Source: Pedobacter sp. PACM 27299 (GTDB taxonomy: Bacteria; Bacteroidota; Bacteroidia; Sphingobacteriales; Sphingobacteriaceae). Taken from it: a stretch of DNA of 64,000 nt. The notes beneath the pieces were generated by a model. That model was not told the DNA's origin. It searched no databases and saw only the letters and a program-made list of their open reading frames with translations. This document shows, one piece after another, positions 52,344 through 61,331 of the stretch. The stretch lies in the NCBI RefSeq assembly GCF_001412655.1, contig NZ_CP012996.1, positions 3,038,001-3,102,000 on the forward strand. The letters run 5' to 3'. The position numbers and the translations under genes were made by a program. Positions within the stretch are counted from its first letter, which is position 1. Each line of letters starts with the position of its first letter.

Positions 52344-53546
52344 ATGAACACATTATTTAAATATACGGCTAAGCTGTTAATGCTCGTCATGTTAGTGCTC
52401 AGCATCAGTGGCTGTGAAAAAAGAAAAGAAGGACATATCGAAGAAGGTACAAACTACGCAGCAATTCTTTGTGTAGGGAGCTGGCCAAATACTGCTTATT
52501 ATATCTCCAGTATTCCTTCATTAACCACTGGAACCATCAGTCTGAAAGGTAATGGTGCGGAGATGACCGGTAAGGTTTATGCACAGGATGTGATTCAAAG
52601 AGAGGGTTTCTACTACCACATGAATTCTACCAGCGGACGTTTCGGGAAGTATCATGTGGAAAACGGATCATTGCTCATCGATAAAGAGATTCCTTTCGCC
52701 TACCTGAGCTGGAGTTCTTATGCATGGGCAGATAACAATACACTGGTAATTTTTGGTGATGGTAATGGCGAAGCTCGTTATGCGGTGGTTAAAGTAGACA
52801 AAATGACCATTAAAACTGGTAAACTTGATCTTGGTAAAATCCCTGCAGGTTTCCAGCAATACAGTTTCGGATTTGCTCAGTATAGAGATAGTAAGCTGTT
52901 TCTTGGTTATGGTTTTGCTTCCAATGATTGGAGCGTATTTCCAAATATGCCGGTTTATCCAAAATCGTATGTTGCAGTAATTGATTATCATACAATGGCT
53001 GTTGAAAAGTCACTGGAAGAAACCCGTACCACTGGATTAGGCAGTTTGAACATTTATGCGCCTTCTTCTTTTGTAGACGAAAACAATGATTTATACTTTA
53101 TCAGTGATCCAGTAACGGGTTATGATTACAAATCTCCATCCATCATGTACCGCATTAAAAGTGGATCAACAGTGATCGATCCGGACTATTTCTTTAATTA
53201 CTCCGCTGCATCGAATAATGAAAAAGGAGCGGCAATGTGGTACATTGGAAATGGGAAAGCAATTGTCCGATCCAGAATTAGTGGGGATAATATAGATTTG
53301 GAGCATTATTACAGATTGATTGACGTAAAATCTGGTACGATGATCAAGAAATTGGACCTTCCTGCAGATAAAGGTGAGCGCATGGTGAATGCAGTGATTG
53401 TGGAAGACGGCAAGGCCTTTATCGCTGTAAATGCAGTCGACAGAGATTACATCTGGCAATACAATCCTGCAACTGATCAATTGACAAAAGGAGTGGAATT
53501 TATAGGCGGTATCGACTATATTCTTCGCATAGAGAAACTGAAATAA
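52344..53546 (+). CDS. DUF4374-family lipoprotein (copy 2)
   Basis: A 400-residue lipoprotein (lipobox ISGC, Cys24), paralogous to the gene at 48613, with propeller-like strands and the common ending YILRIEKLK. It sits between the TonB receptor (44-bp gap) and the PepSY gene (22-bp gap). A surface binding role is inferred from context. Confidence 0.7.
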   Translation: MNTLFKYTAKLLMLVMLVLSISGCEKRKEGHIEEGTNYAAILCVGSWPNTAYYISSIPSLTTGTISLKGNGAEMTGKVYAQDVIQREGFYYHMNSTSGRFGKYHVENGSLLIDKEIPFAYLSWSSYAWADNNTLVIFGDGNGEARYAVVKVDKMTIKTGKLDLGKIPAGFQQYSFGFAQYRDSKLFLGYGFASNDWSVFPNMPVYPKSYVAVIDYHTMAVEKSLEETRTTGLGSLNIYAPSSFVDENNDLYFISDPVTGYDYKSPSIMYRIKSGSTVIDPDYFFNYSAASNNEKGAAMWYIGNGKAIVRSRISGDNIDLEHYYRLIDVKSGTMIKKLDLPADKGERMVNAVIVEDGKAFIAVNAVDRDYIWQYNPATDQLTKGVEFIGGIDYILRIEKLK

Positions 53547-53568
53547 TTGAAAATTCTATATTGCTTAA

Positions 53569-54699
53569 ATGAGCTTTAAAAAAATAAATGCCTGGGTTCA
53601 TCTCTGGTTCGGAATTGCTTCCGGAGTCGTAGTGGTGATTCTGGGCATCACGGGTTGCATCCTTGTTTTTGAACAGGAAATCAGAAATGTTTCTTCTCCA
53701 TGGCTCCATGCAGCGTCAAAAGGAAAAGCGTTGTTGCCTCCATCTAAAATTCAGGAGGGCGTGCTTAAAGTGTTGCCTAATAAAGAAGTAAATTCCATCT
53801 GGTATTATGGTGAAAACCGTACAGCACAGGTTACAGTAAATTCAGATTCTACAGTATTCGTAGATCCCTATACTGCCAAAGTAGTAGCCATGGTAGATCA
53901 CGAAGATTTCTTTCATATCGTAGAAGAAGGCCATTTTTACCTTTGGCTGCCGAAAGAAATAGGTAGTGTAATCGTAGGATGGGGAACCTTCATCTTTTTC
54001 ATTTTACTGCTTAGCGGCCTGGTTTTATGGTGGCCAAAAAGATGGAATAAGAAAGGCCGGGATCAAAGCTTTAAAATCAAATGGAAAGCCAGGTTTAAGC
54101 GCCTGAACTATGATTTACACAATGTTTTGGGTTTCTACTCCATCATTGTTGCGCTTTTATTTGCGATCACTGGATTAATGATGAGCTTTCAATGGTTCAA
54201 TAAAGGGATATTCTGGATAGCAGGAGGAAGGGATAAACCCAGAATTGAAGCAGTTTCCGATACTTTAAGCAATCCTCAGACAAAAATGCTGGCACAGGTA
54301 GATAAGGCCTGGTATAAAGGAATGAACGAACTCGCAGCGCACAATCCAAAAGAAATCATTGTAAGCTTCCCTGAGAAGGCCTCTGAGGCTATTTATGTCT
54401 GCACAGATATGTTTAATGGTACCTGGCGGGATGTTTACCTGGATCAGCATACCTTAGAGATCCTGCCAGCCTCTAGTAAGAAATTGATGGATGAAAACTT
54501 TGCCGATTTGATTCGCAGGGTAAATTATGGCGTCCATATTGGTGCAATTGGTGAGTTGCCGACAAAAATTCTCTTTTTCATCGTCAGTCTGATTTGTGCT
54601 TCATTACCAATTACAGGTTTTGTGATTTGGTGGGGCAAAAAGAAAAAATCAGGCAAAAAGAAGAGAAGAATTTTTATGAATCTCTCTCCAAGCGTATAA
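53569..54699 (+). CDS. PepSY-associated transmembrane protein (putative siderophore reductase)
   Basis: A 376-residue inner-membrane protein. The PepSY-type signature HLWFGIASGVVVVILGITGC opens it and is followed by a periplasmic loop and three more transmembrane segments (about 142-163, 187-215, 330-360). His residues within the helices (HLW, LHNVLG, VHIGAIG) suit heme binding, as in the PepSY_TM reductases that release iron from chelates. Last gene of the locus; strong terminator 23 bp downstream. Confidence 0.8.
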   Translation: MSFKKINAWVHLWFGIASGVVVVILGITGCILVFEQEIRNVSSPWLHAASKGKALLPPSKIQEGVLKVLPNKEVNSIWYYGENRTAQVTVNSDSTVFVDPYTAKVVAMVDHEDFFHIVEEGHFYLWLPKEIGSVIVGWGTFIFFILLLSGLVLWWPKRWNKKGRDQSFKIKWKARFKRLNYDLHNVLGFYSIIVALLFAITGLMMSFQWFNKGIFWIAGGRDKPRIEAVSDTLSNPQTKMLAQVDKAWYKGMNELAAHNPKEIIVSFPEKASEAIYVCTDMFNGTWRDVYLDQHTLEILPASSKKLMDENFADLIRRVNYGVHIGAIGELPTKILFFIVSLICASLPITGFVIWWGKKKKSGKKKRRIFMNLSPSV

Positions 54700-54721
54700 T
54701 CGCATATTAGTTTTCTTTTGA

Positions 54722-54754
54722 AAAGCCGTTTGATCAAGTCGAACGGCTTTTTTT
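54722..54754 (+). terminator. Terminator of the iron-uptake locus
   Basis: aaagccgtt (54722-54730) with aacggcttt (54742-54750), followed by a seven-T run. Confidence 0.85.
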
Positions 54755-54829
54755 ACTTTAAAAGCATGGAAAGGCAGAGCTGCCGAAGCGTTTGGTTTAG
54801 CGCTTCAGACACCTTTCAGTTAGTGGGAT

Positions 54830-54972
54830 GTGCTCGGGAAGAGACCTGATGACCTTTAGCCGCAGGAAGGGCTTCGGTTAGGGTTTGGATAGCAGAGACT
54901 AAGGCAACCCTAGGCGAACCCTACACGAACCCTACGCAGTACCTATTATAAGGCCGATCTCTTCCCGAACAC
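54830..54972. repeat. Palindromic intergenic element with tandem gaaccctac units
   Basis: gtgctcgggaagag (54830-54843) and ctcttcccgaacac (54959-54972) are inverted repeats with one mismatch. Between them lie three near-identical 11-bp units (caaccctaggc, gaaccctacac, gaaccctacgc; about 54905-54936) and ttagggtttgg in the opposite sense (about 54877-54888). It resembles a REP- or MITE-like repeat. The gap 54755-55112 has no gene. Confidence 0.5.
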
Positions 54973-55112
54973 TTCCCGATCAGTAACAGGTAAAAATTCC
55001 AATATTGAATATTTCTATTGTTTTTCTTTGAAACAAGCTGCTAGTCTGAATGTTATTTGAGTAGTAAGTGTTTAGTTAACGCTCCTTGTGATTCTTATTT
55101 TATTAAATTAAA

Positions 55113-55340
55113 ATGACCATGGAAACTAAAAACCTAAATGATCAGGCTTGGGAACAAAGGCTGATCGATGAAAATATAGAAAGCGACCCAAAAAGACCTC
55201 CAATACCGGAAGATGCTGAGGATGACGACGATGATTTTTCTGAAGATGACGATGATCTGGGTACAGGTAATTCAGGAAATGATGAAGAATATGGTGAAGA
55301 CGAATTTGACGACGGTGATGAGGATTTAGAGTGGAAATAG
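55113..55340 (+). CDS. Highly acidic small protein
   Basis: A 75-residue protein with a runs of Asp/Glu (AEDDDDDFSEDDDDLG, EYGEDEFDDGDEDLEW) after a helical start. Probably disordered. Start could be ATG 55119. It ends 27 bp before a strong hairpin. Similar acidic tail-only proteins are common but uncharacterised. Confidence 0.6.
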   Translation: MTMETKNLNDQAWEQRLIDENIESDPKRPPIPEDAEDDDDDFSEDDDDLGTGNSGNDEEYGEDEFDDGDEDLEWK

Positions 55341-55366
55341 GGTTGAACTTTATAAACACTATTACT

Positions 55367-55407
55367 TTATTTTGTTGGTATCGCAAAACGAGATACCAAC
55401 AAAATAA
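55367..55407. terminator. Terminator between convergent genes
   Basis: A perfect 16-bp stem, ttattttgttggtatc with its complement, and a 9-nt loop between the acidic protein and the convergent hydrolase gene. Works in both orientations. Confidence 0.7.
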
Positions 55408-55446
55408 GTAGAAGTCAGGTAATTATTCCTGACACACCTAAAAAAA

Positions 55447-56772
55447 TCAACTTTTTCCATCATCATCATGCTGATGAAAATACCGGCTATCCCCAGGCGC
55501 TTCTTTCCTGTCAAACATCCCATAGTCCCTGATCACCCGGGCGATTCGTAAATGGTAATCCTTAAATACAAACTGTCTGCCTTTTGACTGTGCTTCGCGA
55601 TGCAGCTCCAGGTTCCGCCATTCCCTTATGGCCTTTTCATCACTCCAAAATGACAAGGACAATATCTTCTCAGGGTGTGTCAGACTCTGGAAACGCTCAA
55701 TGGAAATGAAGCCTGATATTTTTTCAAGTTCTGGTTTGAGCTGCTGTGCAATAGTTAAATAATCTTCTTTTCGGCCATCATCCGGAATAACCTCAAATAT
55801 GACTGCTATAGCTGTTGTATCACTGACAGATACAGTTGTATTTCCTCGTTTGAGGAAATGAAACACTTCTTCATAAAGCTGAAAGCGGCTATTCTCCAAA
55901 TGCATCACATGTGTACCCTTGCCAATAACAGCATACTTTTTCAAAGGCACATTGTCCAGCGACTTAAAAAGACGCTCATAATCATTATTGTCGGGGTATT
56001 CATCCCATTCACCACGTATCAATAAAGTAGGGGCTGCAATTGAAGCAGGATTATAATAAGGGGCATTGTGCATCATATCTTCAACATCCCGATCAGGGCC
56101 GGATGGAAAACGGATATATTGACTATTGAATTTTCCCGCAAGTGGGTCCGAATCCAACCAGGCCTTGCCCCAGTCCTGGAATAATTCAGGTGCCAGCTGA
56201 CATTGCTGTTCATCAGGAGTAGGGGTTTTCATGGCTGTGACTCTTTGTTCCGGCGTCATTGTCTGATAACTATGCTCAATCTCCACTCGAGTACCTGTAT
56301 CATCTCGTTTCGTTAATGCTGCAAATAAAACAAGCTTTTCAATTTTATCGGGAAACTTTGTCGCGTATAAAGCGGCAACCGTACCACCCCAGGAATGGGC
56401 AATCAGATAAACCTTTGATTTTCCGGTTCTTTTGATGATCAACTCTACTGCTTTATCGATGTCCTGATAGCAATCCATAGCTCTTCCTGTGGGCATAGCT
56501 AAAGTTGGACTGACCTCCATTTCAGGATACCTGTCGGAATGGCCATAACCTAAAAAGTCAAGCGCATACACATGATATCCCTGTTCAGCTAAATGGTCCA
56601 TCCAGGAATAATTATTCATTTTGAAGCCAAATGAAAGTTCAGAGGAGAAGGAGGAGCCATGGATAAAAAGTACGGCATAATCATTAGCAAATACCAAAGG
56701 AGCCTTGTAGTGAAGAGCGATCTGGAGGCCTTTAAGACGGCTTGCTGTTTTTATGATTTCATAATTGTTCAT
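55447..56772 (-). CDS. Alpha/beta hydrolase fused to an antibiotic-biosynthesis-monooxygenase-like domain
   Basis: A 441-residue two-domain protein. The N-terminal ~310 residues are an alpha/beta hydrolase with oxyanion-loop HGSSFSSELSF, nucleophile elbow AHSWGG, acid near RGEWDEYP and His in GKGTHVMHLE. The C-terminal ~110 residues (AIAVIFEVIPDDGRKEDYLT then FISIERFQSL) resemble the ABM ferredoxin-like fold. An ArsR-type regulator is divergent. The fusion suggests a small-molecule oxidation/hydrolysis task; the substrate is unknown. Confidence 0.75.
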   Translation of the reverse strand: MNNYEIIKTASRLKGLQIALHYKAPLVFANDYAVLFIHGSSFSSELSFGFKMNNYSWMDHLAEQGYHVYALDFLGYGHSDRYPEMEVSPTLAMPTGRAMDCYQDIDKAVELIIKRTGKSKVYLIAHSWGGTVAALYATKFPDKIEKLVLFAALTKRDDTGTRVEIEHSYQTMTPEQRVTAMKTPTPDEQQCQLAPELFQDWGKAWLDSDPLAGKFNSQYIRFPSGPDRDVEDMMHNAPYYNPASIAAPTLLIRGEWDEYPDNNDYERLFKSLDNVPLKKYAVIGKGTHVMHLENSRFQLYEEVFHFLKRGNTTVSVSDTTAIAVIFEVIPDDGRKEDYLTIAQQLKPELEKISGFISIERFQSLTHPEKILSLSFWSDEKAIREWRNLELHREAQSKGRQFVFKDYHLRIARVIRDYGMFDRKEAPGDSRYFHQHDDDGKS

Positions 56773-56844
56773 CGTGTTGAATATTAAAATGCTTGAGAAG
56801 GATAATGGCTATAAAATGGGGAAAAGTATCTTTTTCATATTATG

Positions 56845-56852
56845 TACCTTTG
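56845..56852 (+). promoter_or_regulatory. Promoter box upstream of the ArsR-type regulator
   Basis: TACCTTTG matches TAnnTTTG, 67 bp before the regulator ATG, in the divergent region between the regulator and the hydrolase gene. Confidence 0.45.
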
Positions 56853-56918
56853 ACAAAGGCAAACCTAAAGAAACAAGGATTGTAACACTTCAGTATTTAA
56901 TTAACTATCAATGTTTGC

Positions 56919-57599
56919 ATGGAAAAAGAACTTGGAAATATAACTTCGATCATTGGTGATCCTGTTCGCACCAATGTTTTATGGACATTACTTGATGGCA
57001 GAGCTTATACAGCCTCCGAATTGGCCATTTGCGCAAATACTTCTCCGCAGAATATGAGCATGCACCTCAGTAAATTACTGAAAGCCGATTTGTTAACCGT
57101 AGAAAGACAGGGCAGACATAAATATTATAAATTCTCCAGACATGAAGTAGCAGATGCCATAGAAGCTTTAAGTAGCCTGATTCCTCCCGTAAAGCTGAAA
57201 GTGATCAGTGAAAATACCGATAATGTTAAAATTAAATATTGTAGGACATGCTATGATCACTTAGCAGGAAAAGTAGGTGTAATGATCATGGATGCATTGG
57301 TTGAGCAGGAAATTTTTGAAATCGATGGACTCATTTATCAAATCACCGCGGAAGGGAAAAGATTCTTTTCAGAGATGGACATTGATGTCGATCATCTGCA
57401 AACGCAAAGAAGAGCCTTCATCAGACCTTGCCTTGATTGGACTGAAAGACGGCATCACCTTGCCGGCTCATTAGGAGCAGCGCTGCTCGATAAAATGCTT
57501 TCCATCGATTGGCTCCGTAAAACAAAGGATTCAAGGGCAATCTCGCTTACAGCGAAAGGACAAAAGGGACTTTATGAGAAATTGAAGCTCATGGTATGA
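56919..57599 (+). CDS. ArsR-family winged-helix transcriptional regulator
   Basis: A 226-residue regulator with an N-terminal winged helix (DPVRTNVLWTLLDGRAYTAS, then NTSPQNMSMHLSKLLKADLL, wing RQGRHKYYKFS). The C-terminal half contains a CRTCYDHLAGKVG stretch whose Cys pair could be a metal or redox site, and a larger than usual helical domain. Divergent from the hydrolase-ABM gene, which it probably represses. Confidence 0.75.
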   Translation: MEKELGNITSIIGDPVRTNVLWTLLDGRAYTASELAICANTSPQNMSMHLSKLLKADLLTVERQGRHKYYKFSRHEVADAIEALSSLIPPVKLKVISENTDNVKIKYCRTCYDHLAGKVGVMIMDALVEQEIFEIDGLIYQITAEGKRFFSEMDIDVDHLQTQRRAFIRPCLDWTERRHHLAGSLGAALLDKMLSIDWLRKTKDSRAISLTAKGQKGLYEKLKLMV

Positions 57600-57631
57600 T
57601 ATGAACCCAACCCAAATTAACCATTGAAGAT

Positions 57632-58631
57632 TTAAATTAAGGGGGCTAGTGCCTTGCCTTTTTCTCCATATAGCTTTAACATGATCAGTTCCACTTGATG
57701 TTTTACATCCACATCCGGACTTGGGTAAACCCAATTATGGATACTCATAGCAGTGCTGAGCGACTTTAAGGTATGCGGGTTATAGAAAACATAGGCAGCA
57801 GGTTGTAAATTTGTTTATTCTTGATTGCGGAAACTTCTCCCAGTTCTTTTCTCTTGTAAAACTCATTCGGACTATCGTTCCACATGATGATCAAATCTGG
57901 ATTCCAGCCCAGCAAAGTTTCGGGATTGATATTGGGTTGATCCAGCTCAAAAGGACAGGCATTTTCTACACCAGCAATCTCCAGACAGAAGTTCATCATG
58001 CTATTTCTGCCGGCAGTGGAGAATATTCGACCATGTGCCCAGGAGAAATAAGCTTTTTTCCTGGTCTGTATAGTGCTCGATCTGGTCTTCATGGCCGCAT
58101 ATTTTTGTTCTACGTAAACCATCAATTCATGAGCTCTTTCGGAAGTTCCAGTCAGCACCGCCAGGTCACGCATGGTTTGAAACACTTCATTATACTTTTC
58201 AACAATGGCGGTATAAACCTTTACACCAACTGATCGTAAAGCAGCTGCAAGCTCTTCCTGAGCCGCCTGCAGGATTACAATATCAGGGTTTAACATCATG
58301 ATGCTTTCTATGTTCCCATCACCATTGTTTCCTGGAACTGCGAGTTGCTTTTGCTGGATTCTATCGTCTAATTTCGCGTAATACGGGTGTAAATCGTCAC
58401 TCGTATAAATGCCGTTAAAAATACCAACGATTTTCGCCTCTGCTTTTAACATATATAAAGCATCCAAGGCCGGTTCATATAAGCACACGATTCTTTCTAC
58501 AGGTCTATCGAGATGGATTTCTTCTTTCCATCATCAGCGCTGCTGCGATGAGTACAGCCGGAAAGTATCAAAGTGCCTGAAATGGAAAGTATAGCGATCA
58601 ATAAAACCATTGTATTTTTTTTACTGATCAT
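57632..58631 (-). pseudogene. ABC-type iron/cobalamin substrate-binding lipoprotein, two frameshifts
   Basis: Reading on the minus strand from ATG 58629-58631: MISKKNTMVLLIAILSISG, lipobox LSGC and THRSSADDGKK, then a frame change near 58500 before RPVERIVCLYEPALDALYML. The middle (to 57766) is a typical FepB/BtuF-like periplasmic-binding fold (PDIVILQAAQ, NPDLIIMWND). A second frame change near 57795 in a T-run restores FYNPHTLKSLSTAMSIHNW and continues to a stop at 57632. Each change is one base, so either a decayed gene or sequence error. The gap to the next gene (58632-58914) shows nothing. Confidence 0.75.
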
Positions 58632-58914
58632 ATTCTTGCTGTGTTTCATAAAGTATTCATTTACCTGTTATTATATATTACAAATAAAGAAGAAAGAGAT
58701 TAAGACAGGATAAGAAGGGGATGAACCCTTGATGAGAATACTGAACTATTTGGTTAAATATTTTCGTTATTGTTCATTTGTGTTGGAACTTTTGGCTACT
58801 TTGCATTAACATTCAAACTAACCGACACCATTTTACCATTTTATACGATTTCGTAGAGGAAGGATAGCGTCTTTTTGGGATGGATCTCTTTTAGAAATTT
58901 AATAAATATATCAT

Positions 58915-60057
58915 ATGGAAAAAAAAGTGCAGGGAGAGATGGGATGGGTGAATCTATTGCGAATTATTGCTTGTTTTTTAGTGGTGTTATCCCACAGTTG
59001 TGACCCTTTTGTATCGCAGTTTGATACCAATCGGCAGTCCTTTCTCACCGGCGTATTTACCGGAAGTTTTGTCCGGGCCTGTGTCCCTTTATTTGTGATG
59101 ATGTCTGGCGTTTTACTCCTGCCCATCAATATGAGTTTAGCCGATTTCTATAAAAAACGAATTGTCAGAATTCTGATTCCCCTTGTTTTCTGGTCGATTG
59201 TCTTACCTATATTATTCTATGTTTACCTGAATTTTGTGAATCCAGGTACTCAAAATAAAGCGCTAAACCTGGCTAATCATACTTTTGATGCCACTTTCGG
59301 TAAGTTATACACGTTCATTTTCAACTTTAGCTTCGCCACCATTCCATTGTGGTATATGTATATGCTGGTTGGTCTTTACCTGATTATGCCAGTTTTTAGT
59401 GGCTGGTTAAAACAAGCAACTAAAAAAGATATCGAGGTTTTCCTGGGAGTATGGGGAATCGCTTTGCTATTGCCATATATCAAAATGGCGGCACCATTAT
59501 TAGGATACAATGGAAATTACGGCAATATGGGCCTTTTTGGGGTGTGCGACTGGAATGATTACGGTACTTTTTATTATATCTCGGGATTTACTGGTTATCT
59601 GGTTCTTGCTTATTATTTAGTGAAGTATCCTCTGGATTGGAGCTGGAATAAAATGCTGAGCATTACCATTCCTATGTTTTTGGTAGGTTACCTAATTACC
59701 TCATTTGGATTCATTGAGACTCAAAAACACTTCCCTGGTAATTATGCCAACCTGGAAATTGTATGGTATTTTGCCGGTATCAACGTCTTTATGATGACTT
59801 TCCCTGTATTTGTCATCGTTCAGAAAATGAATATTGCCTCTTCTGCGGCACTATCGAAACTGGCTTCCCTGACTTTTGGAATTTACCTTTGTCACTTTGT
59901 CTTCGTAGAACTGAGCTATGATGTGGTGGAGGCCATTGCTGCACCGCTGCATCCATTGGTTAAAATTATCAGTATTGCCTGTTTCACTTTTGCCATCAGC
60001 GCTGTGTTGGTATTGGTGATGAGGTCCTTTAAATTGACCCGTCGTTTCGTGATGTAA
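58915..60057 (+). CDS. Membrane acyltransferase family protein (acyltransferase_3)
   Basis: A 380-residue polytopic membrane protein with about ten hydrophobic segments. The family motif start is NLLRIIACFLVVLSHSCDP with the catalytic-site His, followed by FVRACVPLFVMMSGVLL and YKKRIVRILIPLVFWSIV. It would acylate cell-surface polysaccharide or similar acceptors. It stands alone between a pseudogene and RidA and is followed by a 13-bp hairpin. Acceptor unknown. Confidence 0.85.
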   Translation: MEKKVQGEMGWVNLLRIIACFLVVLSHSCDPFVSQFDTNRQSFLTGVFTGSFVRACVPLFVMMSGVLLLPINMSLADFYKKRIVRILIPLVFWSIVLPILFYVYLNFVNPGTQNKALNLANHTFDATFGKLYTFIFNFSFATIPLWYMYMLVGLYLIMPVFSGWLKQATKKDIEVFLGVWGIALLLPYIKMAAPLLGYNGNYGNMGLFGVCDWNDYGTFYYISGFTGYLVLAYYLVKYPLDWSWNKMLSITIPMFLVGYLITSFGFIETQKHFPGNYANLEIVWYFAGINVFMMTFPVFVIVQKMNIASSAALSKLASLTFGIYLCHFVFVELSYDVVEAIAAPLHPLVKIISIACFTFAISAVLVLVMRSFKLTRRFVM

Positions 60058-60063
60058 ATTACA

Positions 60064-60095
60064 ACTCTTCATGAGCTTAAGGGCTCATGAAGAGT
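60064..60095. terminator. Hairpin between convergent genes
   Basis: actcttcatgagc (60064-60076) and gctcatgaagagt (60083-60095), 13-bp perfect stem, 6-nt loop. No T-run, but placed between convergent acyltransferase and RidA genes. Confidence 0.5.
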
Positions 60096-60104
60096 GAATA
60101 GGGG

Positions 60105-60575
60105 CTATTTCACTACGGTAGCTTCTAATTCAACGGTTAAAGTTTCAAAAAGACTTTTCACTTCTAGTAAGGTCAGGGATTGCTTAATGCCATTTTTAGT
60201 GATCCAATCTTGTAGGATACCGAAATGCGGCCAAAGATCTGCGGTTGAAGTGGTATAAATGTTCAAACGGACAATGCCTTTGCATTCATATCCAGCCTTA
60301 CCGATCACCTGCTCCAGATTCTGTATAGCCAGCTTAAGCTGAGATTCCATGTCTCCAGTACTCGAAATTCCTTCTGCAGTAATGGCTGCCTGCCCGGACA
60401 CATAAAGTGTGCTTTCTACGTTTTTTACTTCAACAGCTTGCACATAACTGCGCTGATTCTGCCATTCCCAAGGGTTAATGATTCTTTTTTCCATTTTATT
60501 AAAGTGTTTTTGCTGCGCCCATGCTGGCACTGTACCAATGATTAGGAAGCTGAACAGTGTGGCTATTCTTTTCAT
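60105..60575 (-). CDS. RidA-family protein with signal peptide
   Basis: A ~156-residue RidA/YjgF-like protein with an N-terminal signal (KRIATLFSFLIIGTVPAWAQ), so probably periplasmic, unlike cytosolic RidA. The core shows VESTLYVSGQAAITAEG and VRLNIYTTSTADLWPHFGIL, but the family's catalytic Arg region is not obvious to me. ATG 60575 is preferred over an upstream TTG. A Crp/Fnr regulator is 71 bp upstream. Confidence 0.75.
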   Translation of the reverse strand: MKRIATLFSFLIIGTVPAWAQQKHFNKMEKRIINPWEWQNQRSYVQAVEVKNVESTLYVSGQAAITAEGISSTGDMESQLKLAIQNLEQVIGKAGYECKGIVRLNIYTTSTADLWPHFGILQDWITKNGIKQSLTLLEVKSLFETLTVELEATVVK

Positions 60576-60664
60576 GATTGCTTTTAATTTCAATTACAAA
60601 GTTGAGCATAGCACCAGGAATCGAGGTTGATCTACCTCACAATTATAAAGTGAGGTAGATCACA

Positions 60665-61228
60665 CTAATGAGATAAACGGCTTAAAGTTTCGCGGGAAAC
60701 ACCTAGGTAGGCGGCAAGAAGGCTTTTGGGTACACGCTGAATAAGAGCGGGGTACTGTTTGAGCAGCTGCTCATAACGTTCTTTAGAATTAGACGTCATC
60801 ATGGATATAATGCGGCGCTGTGAACTGAGAAAGCCAAAATTCGCTTTTTGAAGGAAGAAGCGTTCCATCTTTTGCAGTCCATTACATAGATTTTTATAGC
60901 CCTCCAATGTCAGACACAAAACTTCCGTATTTTCGATGCATTCGAGCGACATCGTAGCTGGACTTTGCGTATAATAAGCGTAGAAATCGCCTTCCCACCA
61001 ATCTTCCATCGCAAAAGAAACAATGTGCTGCTTTCCGGTATCATCGGTATGAACAAGCTTTAGTAATCCGGACAAGACGAAATAATTATACTTTACGGCT
61101 TCACCTTCCTGAATCAGAAACTGGTGTTTTTTGAACTTTTTTAGGGTAAAATGACTGCATACAAAAGCAAACTCTTCCTCCCCAAGGGGTACTACTTTTT
61201 CGATATGTTCCCTTAGTTTCTGATACAT
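60665..61228 (-). CDS. Crp/Fnr-family transcriptional regulator
   Basis: A 187-residue regulator: cyclic-nucleotide-binding-like domain (about 15-115, QFLIQEGEAVKYNYFVLSGL) and a C-terminal winged helix (SLLAAYLGVSRETLSRLS). No Fe-S cysteines. It is in the same orientation as RidA downstream and may regulate it. Confidence 0.8.
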   Translation of the reverse strand: MYQKLREHIEKVVPLGEEEFAFVCSHFTLKKFKKHQFLIQEGEAVKYNYFVLSGLLKLVHTDDTGKQHIVSFAMEDWWEGDFYAYYTQSPATMSLECIENTEVLCLTLEGYKNLCNGLQKMERFFLQKANFGFLSSQRRIISMMTSNSKERYEQLLKQYPALIQRVPKSLLAAYLGVSRETLSRLSH

Positions 61229-61331
61229 GCTTCGTGTTTTAAGGAGGGATACAAAGCTAAGGTATTCCCGGATGACATCAAAAAACCTGGTTAAAGCTTT
61301 AAAATTACCCAGGTCTTTTTAGCCGCTGCAA

